From the NCBI GenBank assembly GCA_021796175.1, contig JAJYOM010000074.1, forward strand, positions 1-7,333: a stretch of 7,333 nucleotides of DNA, given 5' to 3'. The translations under genes were made by a program, and so were the position numbers. The notes beneath the pieces were generated by a model. It was given only the letters and a program-made list of their open reading frames with translations, did not search any database and was not told where the DNA came from. Positions 1 through 7,111 of this stretch are shown in pieces. Origin of the DNA: Thermoplasmata archaeon (lineage in GTDB: Archaea; Thermoplasmatota; Thermoplasmata; Sysuiplasmatales; Sysuiplasmataceae). The number at the start of each line of letters is the position of its first letter. The stretch's first letter is position 1.

Positions 1-2
1 CA

Positions 3-10
3 TATTTTAA
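3..10 (+). promoter_or_regulatory. Putative TATA box for the TPR gene
   Basis: The AT-rich octamer TATTTTAA stands about 65 bases before the start codon of the TPR gene. Archaeal transcription usually begins about 25 bases downstream of such a box, which would put the start near positions 30-35, at the left edge of the palindrome at 30-54. The window begins only two bases upstream, so no BRE element can be examined. This is inference from sequence and spacing only. Confidence 0.4.
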
Positions 11-29
11 TAGGTAAAACCATACCCTG

Positions 30-54
30 CTGACAGTTGTCGGACAATTGTCAG
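30..54. promoter_or_regulatory. 25-bp near-perfect palindrome, candidate operator
   Basis: The left arm CTGACAGTTGTC (30-41) and right arm GACAATTGTCAG (43-54) are reverse complements at 11 of 12 positions around a single central G. The one exception, G36 against T48, would be a wobble pair in RNA. It lies just downstream of the putative TATA box, across the expected transcription start, where archaeal repressors commonly bind. A dimeric regulator site is therefore the simplest reading. A 5'-UTR hairpin is the alternative. It is not a terminator, because no T-run follows and a gene starts 18 bases later. Confidence 0.5.
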
Positions 55-72
55 GCATGAAAGGATGGGAAA

Positions 73-3000
73 ATGACATCAGGGACTGACGTTCAGTTAG
101 CTGAGCCTGAGTGCTCAGGCAATGGAAGCGCAATGGTGCGGACCGGTGCAACGGTCCAGAAGCTGGACAACGCAACAGCTCAGAAGATAATGGATACCAT
201 AAAGGTCAGCAAGAAATTCATTGAAGAGGAAGAGCTCGCGAAGCAGTGCAGGGAAGTAATTGCGTTCTATCTGGCGGAGGGAAATCACAAGGGGGTCATA
301 GACGCCTGTTCTCTGATAGACCGGGCATCACTTACAGCAGGGGACAACTATGTGCTTGCCACTTCGCTGATATCCTCTGGTTTCCCTGAAAAGGCAAGAA
401 ACGTGATTTCAACATCCAACTGGAAAGGGCACGAAGATTCGATGCTCACAGCACTGGGGAAGCTGCTTGTTTCACAGGGAAGGACACTGGATGCGAAAGC
501 ACACTTTGAGGAAGCATTGAGAATAAACGCGCAGAACAGAGAGGCACTTGGTGAACTCAACACAAGGTGGCCAGAAGATGATTTTGCGATCAAGGCGAGA
601 GGGGAAGCACTTCGCCTTGAAGGGAAGCCTGAGGAGGCTTCACAGGCATTCAAGAAGCTATTGGACAAAGGAGACAACAGCCCGGAACTGCTTAAGTCGG
701 CAGGTATTGCGATGGCGGACATGCGCATGTTTGGGGAAGCGGAAGAACTTCTCAAGAAGGCAGCTGACGAAGGTCTGGATGCTGAGGCACAACTGGCACT
801 CGGAATTGTTCAGCTGGAAAGAGACGAACTGGACTCCGGCATCTTGAATGTCGAAGAGGGCATCAGAAGAGGTGCTGGGAAGAGCACAGAAGTAGCAAAG
901 AAGCTCGCCACTGCCTATGCTGCCACAGGTGAAATCAGGAAGACTGTAGAGATTGCAGGGTGGCTCATGAATGATGCCCTGCAGGGTAAGGAGCTAAAGG
1001 ATTTCTCGTATCTGCTCCTGGATGTCAGCAGGAAATATGGTAACAGCGAAGTTGCTCTGTACACCCTTGAGAAGATTATTGCGGTAGAAGGCATCAGCAA
1101 CTCCCTGCTTGATCTTGAATTCAGTGCTCTCAGCGAACTGGGCCGTTACGATGATGCAATGGCCCTTATCGACAAGCACAAGGAGATGGCATCCTACAAC
1201 CAGAGGATGCTGTCGCTGCTCAGAAAAACAGGCAAAATGAAAGAAGCTGAATCGCTGGCAGATGAGATGCTGAAGAAGGATGAAGAGGACACTGAAGCAA
1301 TTTTCACAAAACTGCTTGCGGTGCGTGGACGGGAGGGAGCGATTATCTCCATCTGGAATTTTCAGAGAACAGTATTCAGGCTGGGAAACAAGAAACTACT
1401 GAGGCTATATCTCGAAGTTGCCAAGGAATGCAGCCAGGACCTGGTCGTTGTCAAAACTGCTCAGAAGCTAATCTCGCTGGGCGAAAGCTCAACAGGTATC
1501 ATGGGTGACAGAGCCACGGCTTTAGAGAGGCTGGGAAGGATTCAGCAGAGTGGCAAATGTCTCAGGAAACTTTACAGGAAGGAGAAGAGCACGGCGACGC
1601 TGGAACTCCTCACCACTTATTATGCAAGGCATGGAAAACTGGCAGAGGAAGAAGACGTACTCACTGATGCGCACACAAGTATGCAGCTTCCTGTCGGTCT
1701 GCTCGAGAGACTTGCAAAGTTGAAAATGGACAGAGGCGAGCAGACCGAGGCACTGAATATCATTGCTTCCGCAATGGAAGGGAAGGAAACGCCGGAAGGC
1801 AGATATCTGCAGGCTGAAATGATGCTGAAATCCGGAAAGCCGGAAGAAGCCAGGAGGGCCGTGCAAAGGGCAATGCAGCTGGGATACCCCGGTAAAATAG
1901 CAGAGTTTCTTGCCGGGAGTGCCGAGGAGGCGATGGGAAACAGTGAGGCCGCACTCGAAAGGTACGGCCGTTCTGTGGATTGTGGCATGAATACACCCGA
2001 CGTCTTTCTGTCCCGAATAAGAGTGCTCAGATCCATGGGAAAGGTTTCAGATGCAAAGGAGGAAATACAGTCGGTGGAAAAACTGTTTGCTTCGGATGAT
2101 CATGTATTGAACGAGTGCATCGAATTCTACTTTTCTTCCGGACTGCATCAGCAGTGCATTGACGCAGCGGAACGGATGGTCAAGAAGAACAGATCCAGCG
2201 AAACAGCATGGAGAAGAAGAGGCCTTTCCCTCCTGGCACTCAAAAGATATGATGAAGCAATTACCTCCCTGGAGGCGGCGCTCAAGCTAGACAGAAACAG
2301 TGAAACAGTCAATGGGCTGAAGGAGGCATATGATGCCAAGGGTGACAGGAAGTCCATCATAAGGACGATAGACTTGCTGCTCGAAGTCAGGGGCACAGAC
2401 AGGAAGCTGCTGCTGGTGAAAGGGGACGTGCTCGCTGAGAGTGGCAGGCACGAGGAGGCATTGAGCACATATCAGACGGCTGCGGACAGATTCGGTCTTG
2501 ATGAGGATACAGTGATAAGAAAAGCAGGCATACTCCACGGACAGAAGAAATACGCAGATGAGCTGGAAATACTTCTTGAATTCAGCAAGAAGGGGGAAAA
2601 GAGTGCGGTCGTGCACTCTATGATCTCCGGGGCGTACCTGGGCATGAAGAGATATTCGGATGCGCTGGAGTACGCTGACAGCGCCATGCAGCTGGAACCA
2701 GACAACTTCAAACACCTTGACCAGAGGGCCTCCATACTGTATTCGCTCGGGAGATATGATGAGGCTGAACGGAGCGTGGAGATAGCGCTCAGCATTTCCC
2801 CGAAAGATCCTGATGCACTGGAACTCAAGGGAAACATACTGATGAAACAGGCGAGACACTCTCAGGCGCTTGAACTGTTCAACGGCGCGCTGGCTGCAGG
2901 CATATGCAATTCACAAATATACAGAAACAGGGGAGACTGCCTGCTGGGTCTTGAAAGATACTCGGAGGCACTTGATTCCTACACCAAGGCACTCAAGGAT

Positions 3001-4191
3001 TCTCCTTCAAGCACCGAGTCGCTGCTCGGAAAGGGCATATGTGAGCTGCATATGGAAAAATACTCTTCTGCCACTCTTTCCCTGAACGAACTGACAAAGA
3101 AGGATCCGGAGAATGGAAGGGGTTGGTACTACTTTGGCATGGCGCTTAAAAGACAGAAATTACCGTCGGAAGCGAAAAGGGCCTTCTCGCAGGCAGTCAA
3201 GCTGGACGACACTCTTGACAGGGCATGGTTTGAGCTTGCGGAGTTGCAGTTGAACCTCGGTGAACTCAATGAAGCTGAGCTGGCATATGAGAAATCTCTG
3301 GAATATGCGCCAAATAACTCTGATACGATTGAGGGGCTCGCGAACTGCAGGATCGCAAAAAAGAAGGACAGGGCGGAAAAGAATGCAATTTCGCTGCTGA
3401 AACTGGAATACGATCTAAACAGAAACCCGACCAAGGAGGAAGCTTTCTCAGTCTGCAAGATCCCAATGGATGAAATCGATATATCATTCGATCTGCTGAA
3501 TGAACCGACCACTCTCACCGTACCAACCTGTGGCGACGGCGGCTGGAAGGATGTGGAGGAAAGATCGGCCTCTGTCCTTGCTAAATGCTTCAGAAACAAA
3601 GATACAGCAATTTATGGTGTCAGACTCTGCGACATCGTTGCCAACTTCCCGTCCTTGACGCTGGATGAAGCAAAGCAGATATTCGAATACATAGCCAAGG
3701 TGCAGAACCTGAGCGTGATAGATGCAATGGACGATGACAGATTTGAGAGACTGATGAAGAAGGCGACCAGGCTGAAGCAGGGTGACCGTTCGCTAATAGG
3801 CATCATCGTCAACCTTGGTGTCGGCATTTACACAGCGAAGCTCATCGAAGGGAGTCTCGCGTCAATGGGAAAGTCCGGCTACACCACAGATTTTGTGAGC
3901 TTCTCAGGAGAGAAGGAGGAGAGCCGGCCGCAGGACAGCACATACGATCCATATTCAGCAAGGAGGGAGCTCTATGAGCAATTCTACGGCCAGCAGACCA
4001 ACGGGGATCAGGATGCTGATGTGGAAGAGCGGGAGGAGCGATGCCTCTATCATGGGGGAGAAGCCATTGGGGCATGCAGCTCCTGCCAGACGAATTTATG
4101 CAATGATTGTGTCTCGGGAGCAGACGGTCATTGCCCCAACTGCGGAGTGGTTCTGATGAGCGACGAGTCCGGTAGCAACCCCGCGTACTGA
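73..4191 (+). CDS. Giant TPR-repeat protein with C-terminal B-box-like zinc finger
   Basis: This 1372-residue protein is built almost wholly of TPR-type helical pairs, which act as protein-protein interaction scaffolds. Repeats are degenerate in the first ~700 residues and become canonical later. From about 845 to 1082 seven units follow each other at exactly 34 residues, with turn positions at 876, 910, 944, 978, 1012, 1046 and 1080, four or five of them carrying the expected proline. Residues ~1105-1260 form a different, non-TPR region. A charged linker leads to a cysteine-rich end: C1324-x2-H1327-x7-C1335-x2-C1338-x4-C1343-x2-C1346-x7-C1354-x2-C1357, with H1353 also available. This pattern resembles a B-box/cross-brace zinc finger. 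No signal peptide is seen; one hydrophobic stretch (~1241-1258) is too mixed to call a membrane helix. The start is supported by AAGGATGGG just upstream. It is probably cytoplasmic. The partner and process are unknown, and no enzymatic domain is visible. Confidence 0.9.
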   Translation: MTSGTDVQLAEPECSGNGSAMVRTGATVQKLDNATAQKIMDTIKVSKKFIEEEELAKQCREVIAFYLAEGNHKGVIDACSLIDRASLTAGDNYVLATSLISSGFPEKARNVISTSNWKGHEDSMLTALGKLLVSQGRTLDAKAHFEEALRINAQNREALGELNTRWPEDDFAIKARGEALRLEGKPEEASQAFKKLLDKGDNSPELLKSAGIAMADMRMFGEAEELLKKAADEGLDAEAQLALGIVQLERDELDSGILNVEEGIRRGAGKSTEVAKKLATAYAATGEIRKTVEIAGWLMNDALQGKELKDFSYLLLDVSRKYGNSEVALYTLEKIIAVEGISNSLLDLEFSALSELGRYDDAMALIDKHKEMASYNQRMLSLLRKTGKMKEAESLADEMLKKDEEDTEAIFTKLLAVRGREGAIISIWNFQRTVFRLGNKKLLRLYLEVAKECSQDLVVVKTAQKLISLGESSTGIMGDRATALERLGRIQQSGKCLRKLYRKEKSTATLELLTTYYARHGKLAEEEDVLTDAHTSMQLPVGLLERLAKLKMDRGEQTEALNIIASAMEGKETPEGRYLQAEMMLKSGKPEEARRAVQRAMQLGYPGKIAEFLAGSAEEAMGNSEAALERYGRSVDCGMNTPDVFLSRIRVLRSMGKVSDAKEEIQSVEKLFASDDHVLNECIEFYFSSGLHQQCIDAAERMVKKNRSSETAWRRRGLSLLALKRYDEAITSLEAALKLDRNSETVNGLKEAYDAKGDRKSIIRTIDLLLEVRGTDRKLLLVKGDVLAESGRHEEALSTYQTAADRFGLDEDTVIRKAGILHGQKKYADELEILLEFSKKGEKSAVVHSMISGAYLGMKRYSDALEYADSAMQLEPDNFKHLDQRASILYSLGRYDEAERSVEIALSISPKDPDALELKGNILMKQARHSQALELFNGALAAGICNSQIYRNRGDCLLGLERYSEALDSYTKALKDSPSSTESLLGKGICELHMEKYSSATLSLNELTKKDPENGRGWYYFGMALKRQKLPSEAKRAFSQAVKLDDTLDRAWFELAELQLNLGELNEAELAYEKSLEYAPNNSDTIEGLANCRIAKKKDRAEKNAISLLKLEYDLNRNPTKEEAFSVCKIPMDEIDISFDLLNEPTTLTVPTCGDGGWKDVEERSASVLAKCFRNKDTAIYGVRLCDIVANFPSLTLDEAKQIFEYIAKVQNLSVIDAMDDDRFERLMKKATRLKQGDRSLIGIIVNLGVGIYTAKLIEGSLASMGKSGYTTDFVSFSGEKEESRPQDSTYDPYSARRELYEQFYGQQTNGDQDADVEEREERCLYHGGEAIGACSSCQTNLCNDCVSGADGHCPNCGVVLMSDESGSNPAY

Positions 4192-4192
4192 G

Positions 4193-5497
4193 TCAGTTCT
4201 TCATGACTTCCCTTAGAAGTGAAGTGGCATAGCTGCCCTTGAACAGCCGGAAATGCAATTTGAGCTTGTTCCCGTCCGCCTCCATGTTCAGATCATGGAC
4301 AGGGGAGAGCATCTCCCTTCTGGAACCTGATGAAGTGCACTCGGCGATCTCTGGAACAATAAAATCCTCTGGATGAAGCCCGTTGCGCTCAACCGTTTTT
4401 CTTTCAATTTCTCCCTGAACACCCCCGGCAAACAAAGGCTTCCAGCCGAAGAGTATGGCTGAGACAAAACCATGGCCAAGACGGACCTGCTCCCTCACCG
4501 CTTCTATATTGGTGCCGTCAACGGTTATGCGCCTTTCCCTGTCCGGAAGTCCATTTTCCCTTGCAGCCAGAATAATGTCTCCAATCTCCGGTGTGTCGAG
4601 CCTGAGACCCGCCCTGATTCTATCACAGATTATCTCATTGAAGAGCTTGCCCTGAAGGGCATGAACGAACATCATCAGCATGTTGGGGGGAAGCTGCCTG
4701 AGGCTACCGATGTAATCACCTGGATGCGACACGAGGTGCTGCAGCATAGTTCTCTCAAATGTCATCACACCCGGTAGCACTGAGAGCACATCAGACGGAC
4801 TCTCACCCCCATCGAACATGAGCCTGGCCCTCCTGACTGTCTCATCCTCGCTTTCACCAGGATTTCCGGCATATGCGTGGACAGCGCCTTCGAAATCCTT
4901 CTTGATTATCTTGAGCCCCACCAGATGGGTATTTGGCCTGAGACTGCCAAAGCGCTGGACACCAAAGAAATTTGGAAAGCCGCCCTCAGCAGAGAGACTG
5001 TCAAATATTGCCTTTGCCGATGATAGAAGCTCACTGCCGAAAACATCACAGTCCCTGACAACAACATCAAAATCATTGCCCCAGAGATCGCCAATAGATA
5101 TCTGCCTTGCAGATCTGTGTATGGGTTCGATTGTCACATCCCTGACATTCAGTGATGTGATAATTTCCGGCCCGACACCGTCGAAACTCATGAACTGATG
5201 TGTTACAGCCCTCTTGTCCTTTGTCCCCGCAAAGCCAATCCTCTTCCTGCTTATGGAGAGGCGCCTGGAGAGCTCACGGATGAGCCTGTTTGTCTCCCAG
5301 TTGGTCGAGCCTACACGGCAAATCAGGAAACGCCCGTCCTCTTTCTTTGCCGGGAGGTCAGGAACTTCACTGACGATGAAATCCTCGGCCCCGACCTTGA
5401 TCCTCCCACCTGTCCCCCTCAGATGCGCGCTGAGGTACAGGGCCATACCGAGTTCCGAGTCGCCCGATTTGGGAATATATTGCATAAGATTTGTCAA
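4193..5497 (-). CDS. truD: tRNA pseudouridine synthase TruD
   Basis: TruD isomerises a specific uridine to pseudouridine, position 13 of tRNA in characterised members. The 434-residue product has the family landmarks: an N-terminal GTGGRIKVGAEDFIVSEV segment (~28-45), the catalytic motif GTKDKRAVT with nucleophile Asp94, the NFFGVQRFG motif at 176-184 and a C-terminal GSYATSLLREVMK (421-433). The insertion domain typical of TruD lies between ~185 and 345. The TTG start at 5497 overlaps the rpoL stop as TTGA, which suggests translational coupling. An in-frame ATG at 5485-5483 (Met5), eight bases after the rpoL stop, is an equally possible start. Neither has a strong Shine-Dalgarno site. It is probably co-transcribed with rpoL and ends one base from the stop of the convergent TPR gene. 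Confidence 0.95.
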   Translation of the reverse strand: MTNLMQYIPKSGDSELGMALYLSAHLRGTGGRIKVGAEDFIVSEVPDLPAKKEDGRFLICRVGSTNWETNRLIRELSRRLSISRKRIGFAGTKDKRAVTHQFMSFDGVGPEIITSLNVRDVTIEPIHRSARQISIGDLWGNDFDVVVRDCDVFGSELLSSAKAIFDSLSAEGGFPNFFGVQRFGSLRPNTHLVGLKIIKKDFEGAVHAYAGNPGESEDETVRRARLMFDGGESPSDVLSVLPGVMTFERTMLQHLVSHPGDYIGSLRQLPPNMLMMFVHALQGKLFNEIICDRIRAGLRLDTPEIGDIILAARENGLPDRERRITVDGTNIEAVREQVRLGHGFVSAILFGWKPLFAGGVQGEIERKTVERNGLHPEDFIVPEIAECTSSGSRREMLSPVHDLNMEADGNKLKLHFRLFKGSYATSLLREVMKN

Positions 5498-5769
5498 TGC
5501 GTCTTCTTCTCAATGCTGGACTTCAGGTCTGAAAATTCCCGGTTCATGTTTTCAGCAGCCTTCTTCAATGTGGTCTTCGGATCGCCTGAGACCATCTTTA
5601 TGTATAACGAAGGGACGTCCAGTTCCGGATGGCCCTTCAGGTACTTTGCCTCGGCCACCTTTTCATTCTTCAGCAGTTCTGCAAGAAGTGGATGCATAAG
5701 TGTATCATCAGCGCCGATAATACTTACTGTCAACTCCTTTTCCTTTTCCTCGATAACCTTGAGTTCCAT
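5494..5769 (-). CDS. rpoL: DNA-directed RNA polymerase subunit L (Rpo11)
   Basis: This is the archaeal counterpart of eukaryotic Rpb11. It dimerises with subunit D to form the assembly platform of RNA polymerase. The 91-residue length is normal for the family. Diagnostic segments are the N-terminal strand MELKVIEEKEKELTVSI, the GADDTLMHPLLAELLKNEKV segment (19-38; methanogens often have DHTxxNLL here), GHPELDVPSLYIKM (46-59) and the DPKTTLKKA helix (63-71), ending in a charged helix. The ATG fits the usual first residues of family members. It has only a weak Shine-Dalgarno, consistent with a very short leader. It is first in the unit with truD, and its stop overlaps the truD start. Confidence 0.93.
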   Translation of the reverse strand: MELKVIEEKEKELTVSIIGADDTLMHPLLAELLKNEKVAEAKYLKGHPELDVPSLYIKMVSGDPKTTLKKAAENMNREFSDLKSSIEKKTH

Positions 5770-5799
5770 GGGACCGGTATGACTTCAGTCTGAACGTGC

Positions 5800-5806
5800 A
5801 TATTAA
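5800..5806 (-). promoter_or_regulatory. Putative TATA box for rpoL-truD
   Basis: On the minus strand this reads TTAATAT within GGTTAATATG, 31-37 bases upstream of the rpoL ATG. The usual spacing of about 25 bases places transcription start near 5777, giving a leader of about 8 bases. That fits the weak ribosome binding site in front of rpoL. Confidence 0.4.
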
Positions 5807-5911
5807 CCTTGGCGTGAATCACATGGCGCGGACCGCGGTGTTGTCAGTTTGGTGGAATGCGGAACCTTGTCAAGGATGCATGCGTGTAACCTATTCTGTC
5901 CGGCCCTAGGC

Positions 5912-5918
5912 TTATAAA
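5912..5918 (+). promoter_or_regulatory. TATA box of the dsrE2-tusA-mvhD-hdrA operon
   Basis: TTATAAA within GGCTTATAAACTT is close to the archaeal TATA consensus. Transcription would begin near 5940, leaving a leader of roughly 58 bases before the ATG at 5998. It is the best promoter match in the divergent region and the only one seen upstream of the four packed genes. Confidence 0.55.
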
Positions 5919-5985
5919 CTTAGTTCCTCACATGTTGAGTTCTCAGTATTTCTAGCGAAGTGGAACTCTTTACAATAACACGAAT

Positions 5986-5990
5986 GGTGA
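5986..5990 (+). promoter_or_regulatory. Ribosome binding site that sets the dsrE2 start
   Basis: GGTGA matches the complement of the archaeal 16S rRNA 3' end and lies 7 bases before ATG 5998. The in-frame TTG at 5992 would lie only one base after it, so the ATG is the better start. Confidence 0.6.
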
Positions 5991-5997
5991 GTTGAAA

Positions 5998-6417
5998 ATG
6001 ACAGAAAAGATGAGCGTTGTCCTATTCTCAGGGAGTGTCGACAAGTTGATAGGAACAACCATACTTGTGGGCGGCGCAGTCGGCATGGATTTCGATGTTG
6101 ATATATTCCTGCAAATGTGGGGCGTCCACGCATTCACAAAAGCACAGGCAAACAACGAAAATCTTCCACTTTCAAAGGAATTTGAGCAATACGGTCCTGC
6201 GATTACCAGCCGTTTGAAGGAGCTCAAGATGCCTTCATGGGTGGAGATGCTCAGGCAGGCCAGGTCTAGCGGGAATGTCAAGATACACGCCTGTTCCACT
6301 GCGATGTCCCTTTGGGGGCTAAAGAAAGAAGATCTCATCGATATTGTGGATGATGTTATGGGCGCCGGTGAATTTGTCGAACGGTCCAAAGATGCGAAGG
6401 AAACTTACTTCGTGTAA
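5998..6417 (+). CDS. dsrE2: DsrE2-like sulfurtransferase / sulfur-relay protein
   Basis: The protein has 139 residues from the preferred ATG. It shows a DsrE/DsrF-type fold pattern: a VVLFSGSVDKLIGTTILVGG start (7-26), then DFDVDIFLQMWGVHAF (31-46). A conserved C-terminal block, KIHACSTAMSLWGLKKEDLI (95-114), contains the only cysteine, Cys99. That block resembles the DsrE2 (COG2210) signature, where the cysteine is thought to carry persulfide sulfur. No membrane helix is convincing, so it is probably a soluble form. It is the first gene of a compact operon, and tusA begins 9 bases after its stop. Members of this family exchange sulfur with TusA, so adjacency supports a sulfur-trafficking role. 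The exact subfamily (DsrE2, DsrE2B or a general peroxiredoxin-like DsrE) is less certain. Confidence 0.83.
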   Translation: MTEKMSVVLFSGSVDKLIGTTILVGGAVGMDFDVDIFLQMWGVHAFTKAQANNENLPLSKEFEQYGPAITSRLKELKMPSWVEMLRQARSSGNVKIHACSTAMSLWGLKKEDLIDIVDDVMGAGEFVERSKDAKETYFV

Positions 6418-6426
6418 GTGATTCAA

Positions 6427-6678
6427 ATGACAAGCGATATCAGCCTGCTCAAGGCAGATAAGATAGTCGATGCGCGGGGTATGTCATGCCCGGGCCCGTT
6501 GCTTGCAGCCAAGAAGGCGATGACTGAGGTAAAGCCGGGCCAGGTACTCGAGGTAAAATCCTCGGATGCCGGGACACTAAGAGACCTGCCTCTCTGGGCA
6601 AACAAGATGGGGTATGCATTCCTTGGAATCCTGGAGGAATCGGGTTACACGAGAATATTCGTCAGAAAGGGAAAGTAA
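6427..6678 (+). CDS. tusA: TusA-family sulfur carrier protein
   Basis: TusA proteins bind sulfur as a persulfide on one cysteine and hand it to partner proteins. The 83-residue product has the hallmark motif DARGMSCPGPLLAAKKAM (15-32), with Cys21 as the expected sulfur-bearing residue. It is followed by the typical LEVKSSDAGTLRDLPLWANK (41-60) and a C-terminal FVRKGK strand, a complete single domain. I prefer ATG 6427, because GTGAT at 6418-6422 can act as its ribosome binding site. A GTG at 6418, directly after the dsrE2 stop, would add three residues. It sits between the DsrE2-like gene and the MvhD/HdrA genes, which suggests dedicated sulfur delivery to an Hdr-like complex instead of general tRNA thiolation. 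Confidence 0.92.
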   Translation: MTSDISLLKADKIVDARGMSCPGPLLAAKKAMTEVKPGQVLEVKSSDAGTLRDLPLWANKMGYAFLGILEESGYTRIFVRKGK

Positions 6679-6688
6679 GGGTCGTAAG

Positions 6689-7111
6689 ATGCCCACAGAC
6701 AACCCCCGCATACTCGTGTTTGCAGGGTCGATGGCCTATCTTGGAGCAGATAACGCAGGCCTGCTGCACAAAGAATATCCCTCAAATTCCTTCGTTGTAA
6801 AGATCCCCTGCACCACGATGCTCAGGCCCGACATGATACTCTTTGCACTGCAGAACGGATTTGATGGCGTTTTCGTAGCGTCTTCTGGGCCCGACTGCCC
6901 TTACCTTAACGATTGCGTTGAAAGAACGTCGAAAAGGGTGGAGGAGGCATATGAGTTGCTCAAGAAGAACGGCATCGAGCCGGAGCGCATACAGCTGGCG
7001 GGCATCTGTTCCGTCTGCTCTGATGCATTCACAAACAACGTGAAGGATCTGTATGCCAGGCTGAAGAAGCTCGACCCCGTCGGGAGGATTGAGCTGATTG
7101 TCAGGCAATGA
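6689..7111 (+). CDS. MvhD/FlpD-family hydrogenase delta-subunit-like protein, degenerate Fe-S site
   Basis: The family (PF02662) links electron donors such as hydrogenase or formate dehydrogenase to HdrA through a [2Fe-2S] cluster. This 140-residue protein keeps the framework: ILVF (8-11), YLGADNAG (17-24), PCTTMLRPDMILFALQNGFD (40-59), GVFVASSGPDCPYLNDC (60-76) and the NGIEPERIQLAGI helix-strand (94-106). It departs from the methanogen type in the first metal motif: the usual CNWC-like cysteines are replaced in FAGSMAY. The first cysteine of the GCHPGDC-like motif is also gone. Cysteines present are 41, 70, 76, 107 and 110, the last two forming a CSVC pair not expected there. ATG 6689, preceded by AGGGT and 10 bases after tusA, is the natural start. 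Its 3' end overlaps hdrA by 14 bases, so the two proteins are very likely partners. Whether it still holds a cluster is open. Confidence 0.85.
   Translation: MPTDNPRILVFAGSMAYLGADNAGLLHKEYPSNSFVVKIPCTTMLRPDMILFALQNGFDGVFVASSGPDCPYLNDCVERTSKRVEEAYELLKKNGIEPERIQLAGICSVCSDAFTNNVKDLYARLKKLDPVGRIELIVRQ
7082..7089 (+). promoter_or_regulatory. Ribosome binding site supporting a TTG start for hdrA
   Basis: GGGAGGAT lies 8 bases before TTG 7098, inside the end of the mvhD-like gene. It is the strongest Shine-Dalgarno in the operon. It favours the TTG over the next in-frame alternative, GTG at 7119, which would cut into the first FAD-binding strand. Confidence 0.5.

Larger units (their letters stand above)
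5770..5997. other. Divergent intergenic region between rpoL and the dsrE2 operon
   Basis: These 228 bases separate two divergent genes. I see a TATA-like box for each direction and two 11-bp palindromes, CGCGG-A-CCGCG at 5827-5837 and CCTTG-T-CAAGG at 5865-5875, which might be regulator sites. Near the expected start of the rightward transcript there are short CTCA/TGAG inverted repeats (5927-5945). I find no tRNA, no convincing small ORF and no terminator here. Confidence 0.6.

Noticed and set aside
2287..2859. Minus-strand open frame of 190 codons inside the TPR gene, and several shorter ones such as 1620-2036
   Set aside because: All are shadows of the TPR reading frame. Ser- and Leu-rich translations are the usual antisense product of Glu/Lys/Ala-rich repeats, and none has a convincing start signal.
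5198..5782. Long + strand open frame (194 codons) across truD and rpoL
   Set aside because: It is antisense to two clearly recognised genes, spans their junction, and its translation is low-complexity Ser/Pro/Phe-rich without any family motif.
5992..5997. TTG at 5992 as the start of the DsrE2-like gene
   Set aside because: It lies only one base after the GGTGA site. ATG 5998 has normal spacing and adds no loss of conserved sequence.
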